Notes: a model not told the origin generated them from the sequence alone. 64,000 nucleotides of DNA from Persicobacter psychrovividus (GCF_036492425.1 NZ_AP025292.1:1426001-1490000), one strand, 5' to 3'. Shown: positions 19,138-28,151, counted from the stretch's first letter. Numbers and translations are program-made.

Positions 19138-20430
19138 ATGATTTCATTTGAAAAAATTGTCCCTGTTTTCATCTTCCTGCTGATCATGCTTCTGCTTGAT
19201 GTTTACATCTTTCAGGCCGTAAAGTTACTCGTAGGAAACCTCAGCAGCAGGACGATAAAATATGTTTATAACATCTATTGGGGCGTGGCCATTTTCTGCC
19301 TGTTACTGACCCTCGCTTTGGGCTTGAGTGGCCCGGCTTCCCCATTGTTGGCGCATCGGCAACTGATCCTCACGGTACTGACCATCACCTATTTCTCGAA
19401 AATGATCGGATCGATGTTTTTAGTGCTTGACGACATTGTTCGCGGTGTTCGGTGGATGGCCGATTTTCTAAGTTCAAAATCAGTATCAGAAACCGTTACC
19501 ACGGAATCCCTTGCAGAAGAACGTTCTGCAAAAGGGGTAAGTAGGGGAGAGTTCCTCTCGAAAGCCAGTTTGGTGGGTGTTGCAGTGCCGATGGCCACCA
19601 TGAGCTTCGGGATTATCTCTGGAGCACATGATTATCGTATCCGTCGCCGAACGGTTTATCTGCCAAATTTACCTCAAGCTTTTGATGGAATTCAGGTGGC
19701 GCAGCTTTCTGATATTCACACAGGCTCCTTCTTCAATAAAACAGCCGTGAAAGGCGGCGTGGAGATGCTGATGAAAGAGAAGCCGGACGTGGTGTTTTTT
19801 ACGGGCGATCTGGTGAATAATGTTGCAGAAGAGGCCCGTGATTATGTGCCGATATTCAAGGAGGTAAAAGCGGACCTCGGGGTATTTTCTGTCATGGGGA
19901 ATCATGATTATGGCGATTACCAGCGTTGGACTTCTGCGAATGCGAAAAACCGGAACTTCCAGGATTTTAAAGAAGTCCACAAAACAATGGGCTGGGATTT
20001 AATGCTCGATGAAAACCGTTTGATTACCGTTGATGGCGCCGATTTGGGCGTGATTGGGGTGCAGAATTGGGGGACAGGCCGTTTTGCAAAATATGGCCAA
20101 CTTGACAAAGCCTATCAAGGGATGGAGCATGTGGCTACGAAAATTTTGCTTTCCCACGATCCAAGTCACTGGGATGCGCAGGTGCGCCCTGAGTATGGAG
20201 ATATAGATTTAACCCTCAGCGGGCATACACATGGCTTTCAGTGCGGCATAGAGATTGGCGATTTCCGATGGTCTCCGGCGCAATGGCGCTATAAGCAATG
20301 GGCTGATTTGTATCAGGAGGGGCGCCAGTATTTGTATGTCAATCGGGGCTTTGGCTATATTGGCTATCCGGGCCGTATTGGTATTTTGCCGGAAATTACC
20401 ATTTTGGAATTAAAAAAGGCCATTTCATAA
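19138..20430 (+). CDS. Membrane-anchored metallophosphoesterase (YaeI/YkuE-like)
   Basis: This 430-aa protein starts with membrane helices (about 5-25, 40-65 and 75-95), then a linker with a degenerate Tat-like SRGEFLSKASLVG segment near 138, then a calcineurin-like phosphoesterase domain. All metal-binding motifs are visible: QLSDIHTG, FFTGDLVNN, VMGNHDYGDY, LLSHDP and SGHTHGF. Relatives act on lipid-linked or cyclic phosphates at the membrane, but the substrate here is unknown. It is a single gene after the efflux operon. The terminator of the opposing operon overlaps its last codons. Confidence 0.9.
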   Translation: MISFEKIVPVFIFLLIMLLLDVYIFQAVKLLVGNLSSRTIKYVYNIYWGVAIFCLLLTLALGLSGPASPLLAHRQLILTVLTITYFSKMIGSMFLVLDDIVRGVRWMADFLSSKSVSETVTTESLAEERSAKGVSRGEFLSKASLVGVAVPMATMSFGIISGAHDYRIRRRTVYLPNLPQAFDGIQVAQLSDIHTGSFFNKTAVKGGVEMLMKEKPDVVFFTGDLVNNVAEEARDYVPIFKEVKADLGVFSVMGNHDYGDYQRWTSANAKNRNFQDFKEVHKTMGWDLMLDENRLITVDGADLGVIGVQNWGTGRFAKYGQLDKAYQGMEHVATKILLSHDPSHWDAQVRPEYGDIDLTLSGHTHGFQCGIEIGDFRWSPAQWRYKQWADLYQEGRQYLYVNRGFGYIGYPGRIGILPEITILELKKAIS

Positions 20431-20444
20431 TTTGAAATAGCCTT
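20415..20444 (-). terminator. Terminator of the coaD operon, inside the convergent gene's end
   Basis: AAGGCCATTTCA pairs with TGAAATAGCCTT (one mismatch). On the minus strand it is followed by six T. The stem covers the last four codons and stop of the plus-strand metallophosphoesterase. Confidence 0.7.
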
Positions 20445-20449
20445 GACAA

Positions 20450-20881
20450 TTATTGTTTTTTCCAGTCGTCGGAGGTACTTACCTCGATGGTGCCATTTTT
20501 ATACACCAGCAGGAAGTCTTCGAGGACTTCCTCTTTGCACCCTCTAAATCTTGCGCCTGCGGTGCTTTTAAAGAAAATCGGGTAAGATTGTCCGTATTTC
20601 CTGTTGAACCGTACAGCGCTCCCTTTTGCATCTTTGATCATGCCCCACTGAATGGGAATAGGCGTATTTTTACAGGGACCAAAAGCGTAATCGTATTTAT
20701 AAAAGCCCGTTCCGTCTGCGTGGAGTTCAAGGTATCCGCCTTGTGCGCCTTTGTATGTGCCGACGAATTTTTTCCCGATCGAGGCATTGACCTCAATGCT
20801 TTTGCCATTATAGCTGAAGACCGTGGAACTGTTGTTGTCAAAAAAGAACAATGACATCAGTATGGTAAAAAATAACTTCAT
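20450..20881 (-). CDS. Small secreted protein, unrecognised
   Basis: A 143-aa protein with a hydrophobic N-terminus (MKLFFTILMSLFFF) that may be a signal peptide, then a beta-rich domain with GTYKGAQGGYLELHADGTGFYKYD, a pattern seen in lipocalin-like or copper-resistance-like small beta proteins. Two cysteines (in FGPCKN and FRGCKE) could pair. It is the last gene of the coaD operon (19-nt gap) and is followed by the terminator. I do not recognise the family. Confidence 0.65.
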   Translation of the reverse strand: MKLFFTILMSLFFFDNNSSTVFSYNGKSIEVNASIGKKFVGTYKGAQGGYLELHADGTGFYKYDYAFGPCKNTPIPIQWGMIKDAKGSAVRFNRKYGQSYPIFFKSTAGARFRGCKEEVLEDFLLVYKNGTIEVSTSDDWKKQ

Positions 20882-20900
20882 AGGTTGATGTGGGTTGGGG

Positions 20901-21356
20901 TTAATCTAATTCAAAAGGAACAAATTCACTGACGTTCCCATCGTATTTGTGCACTTCCCTGATAATACTCGAACTGATGGCCGCATATTCAGGTGAAGTG
21001 AACAGAAAGACCGTTTCGAGGTCTTTGTTCAGGTGCCTGTTGACTTGCGAAATACTGTTCTCATACTCAAAATCCGTGGTATTTCTCAGGCCTCTGAGGA
21101 TATAATGGGCATTGATCTTCTTGGCGTAATTGGAGGTCAGCTCCTGATAAGTGGAAATCTTTACATTGGGATTGGCTTCAAACAGCTTCTCCATTTTTTC
21201 GATCATCCCCTCTACTGGGAAATACCGATTTTTATTGGTGTTATGGCCAATAGCAATGTGTACTTCATCAAAGAGCTTTAGCCCTCGATTGACGATGTCT
21301 TCATGCCCTTTGGTGAAAGGGTCAAAGGAGCCGGGGAAAATAGCGATTTTTTTCAT
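20901..21356 (-). CDS. coaD: Phosphopantetheine adenylyltransferase
   Basis: This 151-aa cytoplasmic enzyme catalyses the fourth step of coenzyme A synthesis, joining 4'-phosphopantetheine to AMP. The nucleotidyltransferase motif is present at the start (AIFPGSFDPFTKGHEDIV with the HxxH-type T.GH), as are the FEYENSISQVNRHL block and the C-terminal SSSIIREV motif (ISSTxxRE-like). Length is normal. The gene follows DUF3822 with a 31-nt gap, a pairing common in Bacteroidota. Confidence 0.96.
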   Translation of the reverse strand: MKKIAIFPGSFDPFTKGHEDIVNRGLKLFDEVHIAIGHNTNKNRYFPVEGMIEKMEKLFEANPNVKISTYQELTSNYAKKINAHYILRGLRNTTDFEYENSISQVNRHLNKDLETVFLFTSPEYAAISSSIIREVHKYDGNVSEFVPFELD

Positions 21357-21387
21357 AGGGGCTAATTAAAGAAAAACCTTTGTAAAG

Positions 21388-22278
21388 TTATTTACAAAGG
21401 CTCAATGAAAACACATCAAAATATGCATTTTCCTTTATTTCATCAAAATGATAGGGGTAGAAAAGCGTTTTTGGGCGCTGTCCCATCTCCATATTGGTAA
21501 AGACTTCTTTCAGCTTCTTAAAGTGCGGACTGTCATCAGCAATAAAGCCGTAAACCTTAATCGGGCAATGCCTACTCAGTTCCTGTTCACTCAGGATCAT
21601 CATCAGGTACTGCACGTAATCATCAAATTTCTTGATCGCAAACTGATTGTAGAACCGCAGCTGTTGGCCCTCACTAACAATAATGTGCATATAAAAGCGA
21701 TCGATCAATATATTCACTTGCTCGCCCTCGGTTTTGGTTTCCGAAAAACAACCGTTGATCAGGCTGTTGGCCTGATGCACAAACTGTATGGTTTTCTGCT
21801 CATACTTTTGCTGAAGCATTTCCACCAGATTATTGTGCGTGTTGAATACATTAATGACACTCTCATCCTGCAGGCAGGGCGAGCTGAGCGTTGTACTGTT
21901 GCTGTGAACCACCGGGCTCACCAATGATAAATAATTTGAAGCTTGTTCGGCTTTGAAGAATTTTGCAGGAACCAGTGCGAAGGTGTTTGATTTTATACAA
22001 ACCGTCACTGTTTTCCAGAATCCTGCAGGCAAAAGGGGATGTTGCTCGATAATTTCATCGATCAGCATTGCGTGTTCCTGCCCGTTGTCCGCTTCCTGTA
22101 AAATAAAGTCATCTAACAAAAGACAGCGAGAATCCCTGCTGTCGATGATTAATGCCTGCATGTCTTTCCTGCCGATCTCCAGAAAGAGATCGTAGAAATG
22201 CAGATCATCGATTGAGAGCTTCTCGCTGTCTAAAATATGATGAACTTCTTGGTAATTAAGTTTACTAATGATATTCAA
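21388..22278 (-). CDS. DUF3822 family protein
   Basis: This 296-aa protein matches the DUF3822 pattern: an actin-like or ASKHA-like fold with the ALIIDSRDSRCLLLDDFIL block near residue 45 and the later INILIDRFYMHIIV and LRFYNQFAIKKFDDYVQYLM strands. The function is unknown. The gene lies directly before coaD, as is typical of this family in Bacteroidota, with an 8-nt gap from the upstream gene. Family assignment is from memory of the motifs and gene order. Confidence 0.72.
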   Translation of the reverse strand: MNIISKLNYQEVHHILDSEKLSIDDLHFYDLFLEIGRKDMQALIIDSRDSRCLLLDDFILQEADNGQEHAMLIDEIIEQHPLLPAGFWKTVTVCIKSNTFALVPAKFFKAEQASNYLSLVSPVVHSNSTTLSSPCLQDESVINVFNTHNNLVEMLQQKYEQKTIQFVHQANSLINGCFSETKTEGEQVNILIDRFYMHIIVSEGQQLRFYNQFAIKKFDDYVQYLMMILSEQELSRHCPIKVYGFIADDSPHFKKLKEVFTNMEMGQRPKTLFYPYHFDEIKENAYFDVFSLSLCK

Positions 22279-22286
22279 ATTAATAA

Positions 22287-22874
22287 TTATTCGAAGTTAC
22301 CAGCAGTTGTTACTTCAGTTCTTGAACCAATTCTTAGTGGCTTACGCGCAAAGATATCGTTATCTTCTTTACGAGTAGGATCAACAGGATCGATATCTTT
22401 CACCTCGAAAACAGCTACATCGTGGTTTCCTTTTTTCACTTTTCCTGCCCAGATGTCGAAGCTTTTCGAAGAACCAGGAATCTTGTTCAATTTCGAAGGA
22501 TCGAAGTTAGGGAATTTCTCAGGAGTAAAGATAGTATCACGTACGGCAACTTGGTCCAAAGTATCTACTTCAACCCAAACAGAATCCGCACCGTAGCTCA
22601 AAGATTTAATGTACTCTTTCTTCTGAATGATATACACTTTACCGGTGTCAGCAAAAGCTTTCAACGTATCGAAGTTGCCGGTGTACTCACCGTAAACTGA
22701 CTGGTATGCGATCTCCGCCTCACGGATGGTCTTTAAACGCTCAATTACGGCTTTCTCAGTTACCTTGATCTTTTCCTTTAGATCAATGTCACTTTTAATA
22801 CCTGAAAAAAGAACATAAGCCAAGCCCAAGGCCACAATTCCAGTTACAATAGTAAAAATCCTAGTCGTGTTCAT
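22287..22874 (-). CDS. Single-helix membrane protein with pseudopilin-like N-terminus
   Basis: A 195-aa protein with one N-terminal membrane helix (about residues 5-24) that continues into an amphipathic helix (EKAVIERLKTIREAEIAYQS), ending in YGEYTGNFDTLKAF. The helix plus the Y..VYG.YT..FDTL stretch recalls type IV pilin or pseudopilin proteins, but there is no prepilin peptidase site. The rest is a periplasmic beta-rich domain. It heads the operon with DUF3822 and coaD. Related proteins are frequent in Bacteroidota without known function. Confidence 0.7.
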   Translation of the reverse strand: MNTTRIFTIVTGIVALGLAYVLFSGIKSDIDLKEKIKVTEKAVIERLKTIREAEIAYQSVYGEYTGNFDTLKAFADTGKVYIIQKKEYIKSLSYGADSVWVEVDTLDQVAVRDTIFTPEKFPNFDPSKLNKIPGSSKSFDIWAGKVKKGNHDVAVFEVKDIDPVDPTRKEDNDIFARKPLRIGSRTEVTTAGNFE

Positions 22875-22949
22875 TATTATTCTCTAATTTTTATGCAAGT
22901 ATAAGCTTTATTCGGCCATAAGGCAAAGAACAAAACAATTAATTGTAAG

Positions 22950-23441
22950 TTAAAAATCTTTTTTAAAATGTCCTTGAAGTGATAAAATATCTTCCCAATT
23001 CGCTCCAAAATCAAAAAACTGATGACGGGAATTTACAGATATTTTTTGGATTTCTAAAAGAGAAAATAAATGTAGTTCTTCTATGATCTGATTATCAGTT
23101 GCTAACTCGGGGTCAAAACCTTTAGATAATTCCCCAGATTGCTGTTTTACCTGGTAAAACAGCTCTATGGCGTGCAGTGGCGGGGCGAGGAATTCATTGA
23201 AAAATAAGAATTTTTCCACCTCAATTTCAAGGCCTGTTTCTTCCAAAAACTCCGCTTTGAGCCTTGACTCAATCGTTTCGCCGTATTTTAAGCCACCACC
23301 GGGGGGGCTGAAAAAGGCCTGGCTTTCGTTGATGCTTTTGTGTTGGATCATCAGACAGCGGTCGTTTTGAATCAGCAATCCACACACCCGAAGGCGCAGT
23401 TGGTTGCCGAAAGTTTGCACAATGGCCTCTTGAGTGTTCAT
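22950..23441 (-). CDS. Nudix hydrolase
   Basis: This 163-aa protein contains a Nudix box at about residues 48-70: GLKYGE, seven residues, then AEFLEETGL. The metal-binding glutamates (EEtG) are intact, but the usual Arg of the REUxEE core is Ala. Nudix enzymes hydrolyse nucleoside diphosphates linked to other groups; the substrate cannot be deduced. It lies 75 nt upstream of the coaD operon on the same strand and could be read with it. The start at 23441 gives a short N-terminal strand pair typical of the fold. Confidence 0.9.
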   Translation of the reverse strand: MNTQEAIVQTFGNQLRLRVCGLLIQNDRCLMIQHKSINESQAFFSPPGGGLKYGETIESRLKAEFLEETGLEIEVEKFLFFNEFLAPPLHAIELFYQVKQQSGELSKGFDPELATDNQIIEELHLFSLLEIQKISVNSRHQFFDFGANWEDILSLQGHFKKDF

Positions 23442-23515
23442 AATTTATCGGTGATTGTTTGCAAAATTAGGCAGGTAAAAGTTTATTTTGTGTTAAACTA
23501 TAAAATGCCGATCGT

Positions 23516-24919
23516 TTGACAAAATTTGCATCCTTATTAACTTCACATTTTCCTCATCAGCCTACGGCTGGACAACACCAACTTTTTGGTTTGCTGGATG
23601 ATTTTATCCGCGAGGAACAGCAACAGGTATTCATCCTGCGGGGCTATGCCGGTACGGGGAAAACCTCGGTCATCAGCGCCCTGACCAAAAGCCTGCCGTC
23701 GGTGGCTTATCGTTCGGTGCTTATGGCGCCCACTGGCCGGGCGAGTAAAGTGATGGCCAATTATGCCAAGCGGCGTGCTTTCACGATCCATCGGCTGATT
23801 TATAAACAATCGGTGGATGAAATGACCGGTAGCCTGTATTTTGAACTTCAGAAAAACAATGCCAAACGTACGCTTTTTATTGTCGATGAGGCTTCCATGC
23901 TCAACGATGACACCGGCTACCAAAAGGGAGGGCTGTTACAGGATCTCCTTCAGTTTGTGTTTGCTGACCGGTCGAATCGGTTATTGTTGGTGGGCGATGT
24001 GGCGCAGTTGCCCCCTGTCGGGCACAGCCAGAGCCCAGCGCTTGAGCATCACCATCTTGAATCTCGCTATGGTTTTCAGGTGCGTCAATTTGAGTTAAAT
24101 GAGGTGGTTCGGCAGGCCGAGGGCTCAGGAATATTAAGCAATGCGACCATGTTGCGAAGCATGATTCAGCAGAATCACGGTGCCGGATTTCGGTTTCAGA
24201 TTACCGGCTTCGAAGATATTTATCGCATGACCGGGCAACGTTTGGAGGATGGCTTGCGGTATGCTTATGATAAATTTGGGGTCGAAGGTACGGCCATCAT
24301 TACGCGGTCAAATAAATCTGCCGTGCAGTACAATCAATACATTCGCCGGCAAATTCATTTCAGGGAAGAGGCCATAGAGGCAGGGGACTACCTGATGATT
24401 GTTAAAAATAATTACAGCATTTTGCCCGACGATGCGCCTGCAGGTTTTTTGGCCAATGGCGATTTTGTGGAGGTGATGAAGGTGGTCAATACAGAGGAAC
24501 GGTACGGTTTGAGGTTTGCCTCACTGGAGCTCCGCCTGCTTGATGTGGATGGGCAGCTGCCTTTTGAAGCCATGGTTTGCCTTGATACCCTGACCGCCGA
24601 AACACCGGCAATGCCTGAAGATCAGTTCCGGCAATTGCAGGATCAGGTGCAAAATGATTATTTCGAAGAGGGACTCACCAAGGTTAAGTTCAAGGAAGCC
24701 CTGCGGAAAGACCCTTACCTGAATGCTCTTCAGATTAAATTTGCCTATGCGCTGACCTGCCATAAATCGCAGGGAGGGCAGTGGCCTGCCGTTTTCGTGG
24801 ATCAGGGGTATTTGCGGGAGGATCAGGTGAACCAGGAGTGGATGCGCTGGCTTTATACCGCCATGACCCGTGCTCGTGAAGAGCTGTTCATGATGAACTT
24901 TAACGATAAATTCTTTTAA
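23516..24919 (+). CDS. RecD-like ATP-dependent DNA helicase (AAA/UvrD C-terminal)
   Basis: A 467-aa superfamily 1 helicase with Walker A at residues 43-50 (GYAGTGKT), a glycine-rich MAPTGRAS motif Ia region, Walker B DEASML at about 125-130, GDVAQLPPVG (motif III) and a C-terminal UvrD-like block YALTCHKSQGGQW, then YTAMTRAREEL. It begins with TTG: the frame has an upstream stop at 23501 and no ATG before Walker A, so TTG at 23516 is the best start. Homologues of this size are common in Bacteroidota and are taken to work in DNA repair. A DUF1573 gene follows 2 nt after the stop. Confidence 0.9.
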   Translation: MTKFASLLTSHFPHQPTAGQHQLFGLLDDFIREEQQQVFILRGYAGTGKTSVISALTKSLPSVAYRSVLMAPTGRASKVMANYAKRRAFTIHRLIYKQSVDEMTGSLYFELQKNNAKRTLFIVDEASMLNDDTGYQKGGLLQDLLQFVFADRSNRLLLVGDVAQLPPVGHSQSPALEHHHLESRYGFQVRQFELNEVVRQAEGSGILSNATMLRSMIQQNHGAGFRFQITGFEDIYRMTGQRLEDGLRYAYDKFGVEGTAIITRSNKSAVQYNQYIRRQIHFREEAIEAGDYLMIVKNNYSILPDDAPAGFLANGDFVEVMKVVNTEERYGLRFASLELRLLDVDGQLPFEAMVCLDTLTAETPAMPEDQFRQLQDQVQNDYFEEGLTKVKFKEALRKDPYLNALQIKFAYALTCHKSQGGQWPAVFVDQGYLREDQVNQEWMRWLYTAMTRAREELFMMNFNDKFF

Positions 24920-24921
24920 AT

Positions 24922-25299
24922 ATGAAATATTGCTTGCTGATTTTGGGAATGCTGATGAGTTCGGTCCTGCTGGGCCAACAGCTTCCTGATGTAAAATGGT
25001 CGACGGATTATCAGGATTTCGGGCAAGTGGTTGCGGGAGATTCCGTCGCCCTGACTTTTGATTTTGAGAACGCGGGTCCTTCGCCTCTGGTGATCTCCAA
25101 AGTGATTACCACCTGCGGATGTACCGTCCCTACTTACCCCAAAGAACCCGTGAAAGCCGGGCAGAAGGCACAGATATTGGTGCATTTCAACAGCCGGGGT
25201 AAAATTGGTCGGCAAAACAAACTGATCCGTGTGGTGTGCAATGTGGCGGAGGGCTATAAAGTGCTCCGTATTAGTGGGACGGTCATTGAGAAAGATTAG
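24922..25299 (+). CDS. DUF1573 domain protein, secreted
   Basis: A 125-aa protein with a signal peptide (about 1-19, ending LLGQQ) and one DUF1573 domain, an Ig-like (ASH-type) beta sandwich. Typical motifs are DFGQVVAGDSVALTFDFEN, the Cys pair in TTCGCTVPTYPKEPVKAGQ and VHFNSRGKIGRQNK. Such proteins sit in the periplasm or on the surface of Bacteroidota; function unknown. It is co-transcribed with the helicase by position (2-nt gap), though no functional link is evident. Confidence 0.88.
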   Translation: MKYCLLILGMLMSSVLLGQQLPDVKWSTDYQDFGQVVAGDSVALTFDFENAGPSPLVISKVITTCGCTVPTYPKEPVKAGQKAQILVHFNSRGKIGRQNKLIRVVCNVAEGYKVLRISGTVIEKD

Positions 25300-25371
25300 C
25301 AGCGATGCCTGTGGCTTTCACTTTAAATGTCTATCTTGCGCCTCGATAAAAATTAGAAAAATATACACAAC

Positions 25372-25851
25372 ATGAATAACTGGTTCCTTTGTAAAGTAAA
25401 GTATCGTAAGGAAGACGATAAGGGAATGTTGAAAAACATGACCGAGCAATATTTGGTGGATGCACTGTCGTTCACTGAAGCAGAAACAAGAATTTATGAG
25501 GAATTGGGATCTGTCATTCGTGGTGAATTTCAGGTAACCAATATGTCTAAAAGCCGCATTGTTGATGTTTTTGAATATGAAGACACCGACAACTGGCACA
25601 AATGTAAGGTGACTTACACCATGATCGACGAGGAAGCGAAGAAAGAGAAGAAGGTTTCTAACCTGATGATCGTTTCAGCAAACAACGTTCGTGAGGCCTA
25701 TGACCGCATTCAGGAAAGCCTTTCCACCATGTTGGTGCCCTTTCAGGTTCCTGAAATTGCTGAGACACCTATCGTAGAAATCTTCAAATATAAGAGCCCA
25801 GACCAGCGGGTTCCTGAAGGTTTTAAGCCGGTAGAGAAAAAAGAAGATTAA
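25372..25851 (+). CDS. DUF4494 family protein
   Basis: A 159-aa cytoplasmic protein with two similar halves, each containing W..CKV.Y (WFLCKVKYRKEDDKG and WHKCKVTYTMIDEE) and a helix ending in strand VEIF.Y or VDVFEYED. This is the DUF4494 pattern found in Bacteroidota. It has no signal peptide and no known function. The gene lies 72 nt after DUF1573 and ends in a clear terminator. Confidence 0.85.
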   Translation: MNNWFLCKVKYRKEDDKGMLKNMTEQYLVDALSFTEAETRIYEELGSVIRGEFQVTNMSKSRIVDVFEYEDTDNWHKCKVTYTMIDEEAKKEKKVSNLMIVSANNVREAYDRIQESLSTMLVPFQVPEIAETPIVEIFKYKSPDQRVPEGFKPVEKKED

Positions 25852-26179
25852 TTCATCCCAACTTTGGCTTGTTCGCAAGTCAGGTGGTGACCATAAAGAA
25901 TACAAAAGGAGCTTTTTAGCTCCTTTTTTTATGTAATATTTTTCGTATTTGGGTAATTTTTTGCGTTTCGAAGCATGTAATTTCGACGTAGGATGAGCGC
26001 CTTAAGAGTATGAATGCAGGAGAAGGGGCTTTGTGAAGTGGCTTTTAGAGCCCATTGACGGGTTTGTTGCCTCGTTCATACTTTTAAAAAATGATTCATC
26101 CCGATAAGTCGTCGGGATAGAAACACGTGTATGAATTATAGGGTTGTTATAGTGTATTTCGGGCGCTAAACACCAATCT
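25852..26179. other. Intergenic region with terminator and palindromes
   Basis: 328 bp without a gene. After the DUF4494 terminator there is a spaced inverted repeat (AGTATGAA near 26008, TTCATACT near 26076) and a tight palindrome ATCCCGA/TCGGGAT near 26098-26118, which resembles the short dispersed palindromes found in many Bacteroidota genomes. Confidence 0.5.
25904..25930 (+). terminator. Terminator after DUF4494
   Basis: A perfect 10-bp stem (AAAAGGAGCT with AGCTCCTTTT) has a 4-nt loop and a T tail. Confidence 0.85.
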
Positions 26180-26800
26180 ATGAAAAAATTTATACTCCTT
26201 ATTTTTCTTCTTGCACAAGCCACTTTATTGTTGGCTGGAAATGGCCGCTACCGCAGATATAATACAAATAATAATGGAATGACCCCATGGGTGATGTTGG
26301 GTGCAAAATCCACTTTCGCCTGGACGGAGCCTTTGGCTGGACAAATGGACCAGTGGGGGGTGCAGTTTAAAGGCGGCGTGATCTTGCCTTTCGCCGACCG
26401 CATCAATGTCCGCCTCGGGGCAGGTGCTTCTTTTAACAACTTCCGCGCCTACGAGATCACCACCATCAATAATGTTGATCATTCTTTTCAGCATACCCTT
26501 TCCACTTTGCAGCTCGATTTACCAATGCAGCTGATTATCAGACCTGATTCAAGATCAAGATTATATTTTATGGGCGGTTACGAACTCCATGTTCTTACGC
26601 CTGAAAAGGTAGCCAACCAATGGAATTTCGCCTTTTCTTCAACGATCGGTCTGGGATATCAAATGAGTGATTTTGTGGCCTTTGAACTTCAGTATATGCA
26701 GCAAGTCTACGCTGGGGAATATGCCACACAAAATCAAAATGCGATGCACATGCACCAAAATGCATTGAGCATCGGCGTTCAGTTTTCTCCTCAATTTTAA
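26180..26800 (+). CDS. Outer-membrane beta-barrel protein, unrecognised subfamily
   Basis: This 206-aa protein has a signal peptide (about 1-20, ending LLAGN) and alternating beta strands with aromatic ends, among them the pattern LDLPMQLIIRP..RSRLYFMGGYEL, typical of porin-family OMP_b-brl proteins. An eight-stranded barrel is likely. It is followed 8 nt later by a lytic transglycosylase gene, which suggests an envelope role. No specific function can be given. Confidence 0.7.
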   Translation: MKKFILLIFLLAQATLLLAGNGRYRRYNTNNNGMTPWVMLGAKSTFAWTEPLAGQMDQWGVQFKGGVILPFADRINVRLGAGASFNNFRAYEITTINNVDHSFQHTLSTLQLDLPMQLIIRPDSRSRLYFMGGYELHVLTPEKVANQWNFAFSSTIGLGYQMSDFVAFELQYMQQVYAGEYATQNQNAMHMHQNALSIGVQFSPQF

Positions 26801-26808
26801 ATTTTGCG

Positions 26809-28044
26809 ATGATGAAAGTTTACGCTCTAAGTCTAACCCTCTTATTCAGTATCCTCCTTCCTGCACATGCAAGAGAGATGGTTACGGAAACTTTTCGATA
26901 TAACCGCCTGCCTTCTGATGAAAAAACGGCCCTGGCAAATGTGTTCAGCCTGCGGGCGAGAAACCAGAAGCGCTTTGATATTCCCAAGCAATTTACGGTA
27001 CCTGCCGAACTGATTTTCTACCGTCAGCAGTCGAAGAAATTTTGTTATGCGATAAAAAATAAAAACTATCCTTTCAGTGTGGGCATGATTCCGTCTGATC
27101 TTGTGTCTTATTACGAGCAGGAAGCCTGGCGCGCCCGTCAGCAACATGGCGAGGATGCCCCGGCATTGAGTGTGGTGCTGGCCTTGCATTATACTGAAAG
27201 TGCATTTAACCCGAACATTAAGGGGGACCACGGCAATAGCATTGGCCTTGGTCAGCTGTATAAGCCTACCGCCCGCATTTTACTGAAGCAAAACAATGAG
27301 CTTTGGTCCGATTACTTTTATTTTGATAAAAAAGGGAACCATCATTTTCGCAATACACAGAAGATGATCCGCTTTACATTTGATTTTCTCCCATTGGTGA
27401 AAAATTATGCCAAAGGTCAAAAGTTTGATGGCGTCCGCGCTTATAATGGCATCGGGGAGCATGCCGAACATTATGCGCACAAGGTCATTACCCGAAGCCT
27501 GGTGTACGAGCGTTTTTTCTCCAAGTACCATCAGTACACCATCAATACACAACAGTACAAAGTGAATTTGCGCAATCTGCTATCCAACTATTTATACCAC
27601 AAATATCAGGTAGAATTGCCTGCGGATCAATTTGAAAATCTGTTCAATGAGTGTGTGGATCTGGTAGCTGCAGAAGGAATTTTTCCTTTGCAAAAAGCAA
27701 CCGATCAGCATATCGCCCTTGAAAAGAAAATCAACGCTACAAACATGCACGCGCATCAGTTTTCAGTGGAGGAGCAGAAAACACACCTTTTGATAGAAGA
27801 TGGTCAGGTGGTTTTTGATTATTTCAGAGATACCAAACTGATGTTGTCCGTGTTGAACCAACAGGAAAATGGAGGCTATTATTGCTATGACCGCATAAAA
27901 GGAGAGAAGAAAATTATTTTCGATGTTAATGATCTTGAAGATGAAACGTTCTATTCAAATATTATTCCTGGTGATTTTGTATATCTTCCTAAAGGAACTA
28001 TGGTCTTCACGCCCAAAGAAAACGCCACTGTTTTAATCCGCTAA
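26809..28044 (+). CDS. Lytic transglycosylase (SLT fold)
   Basis: This 411-aa periplasmic protein has a signal peptide (1-21) and a goose-lysozyme-like SLT domain at about residues 100-235. The catalytic Glu is residue 130 in LHYTESAFNP; the usual S.GLGQL.KPTAR and RAYNGIGEHAEHYAHKV motifs follow. It cleaves peptidoglycan to form anhydro-muropeptides. The C-terminal 170 residues are a separate beta-rich region with a conserved-looking YCYDRIKG stretch and no recognised fold, which may bind another envelope part. It is likely co-transcribed with the preceding barrel gene. Confidence 0.82.
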   Translation: MMKVYALSLTLLFSILLPAHAREMVTETFRYNRLPSDEKTALANVFSLRARNQKRFDIPKQFTVPAELIFYRQQSKKFCYAIKNKNYPFSVGMIPSDLVSYYEQEAWRARQQHGEDAPALSVVLALHYTESAFNPNIKGDHGNSIGLGQLYKPTARILLKQNNELWSDYFYFDKKGNHHFRNTQKMIRFTFDFLPLVKNYAKGQKFDGVRAYNGIGEHAEHYAHKVITRSLVYERFFSKYHQYTINTQQYKVNLRNLLSNYLYHKYQVELPADQFENLFNECVDLVAAEGIFPLQKATDQHIALEKKINATNMHAHQFSVEEQKTHLLIEDGQVVFDYFRDTKLMLSVLNQQENGGYYCYDRIKGEKKIIFDVNDLEDETFYSNIIPGDFVYLPKGTMVFTPKENATVLIR

Positions 28045-28151
28045 AAGGAATCCTTAAAATTTATTTTTTCTGTTGATCATTAGTACATGATTGCTTAATC
28101 CAATTTTGCTCAAATTTTCGTCATTATTACACGAAACCTAAGCAAACCTAT

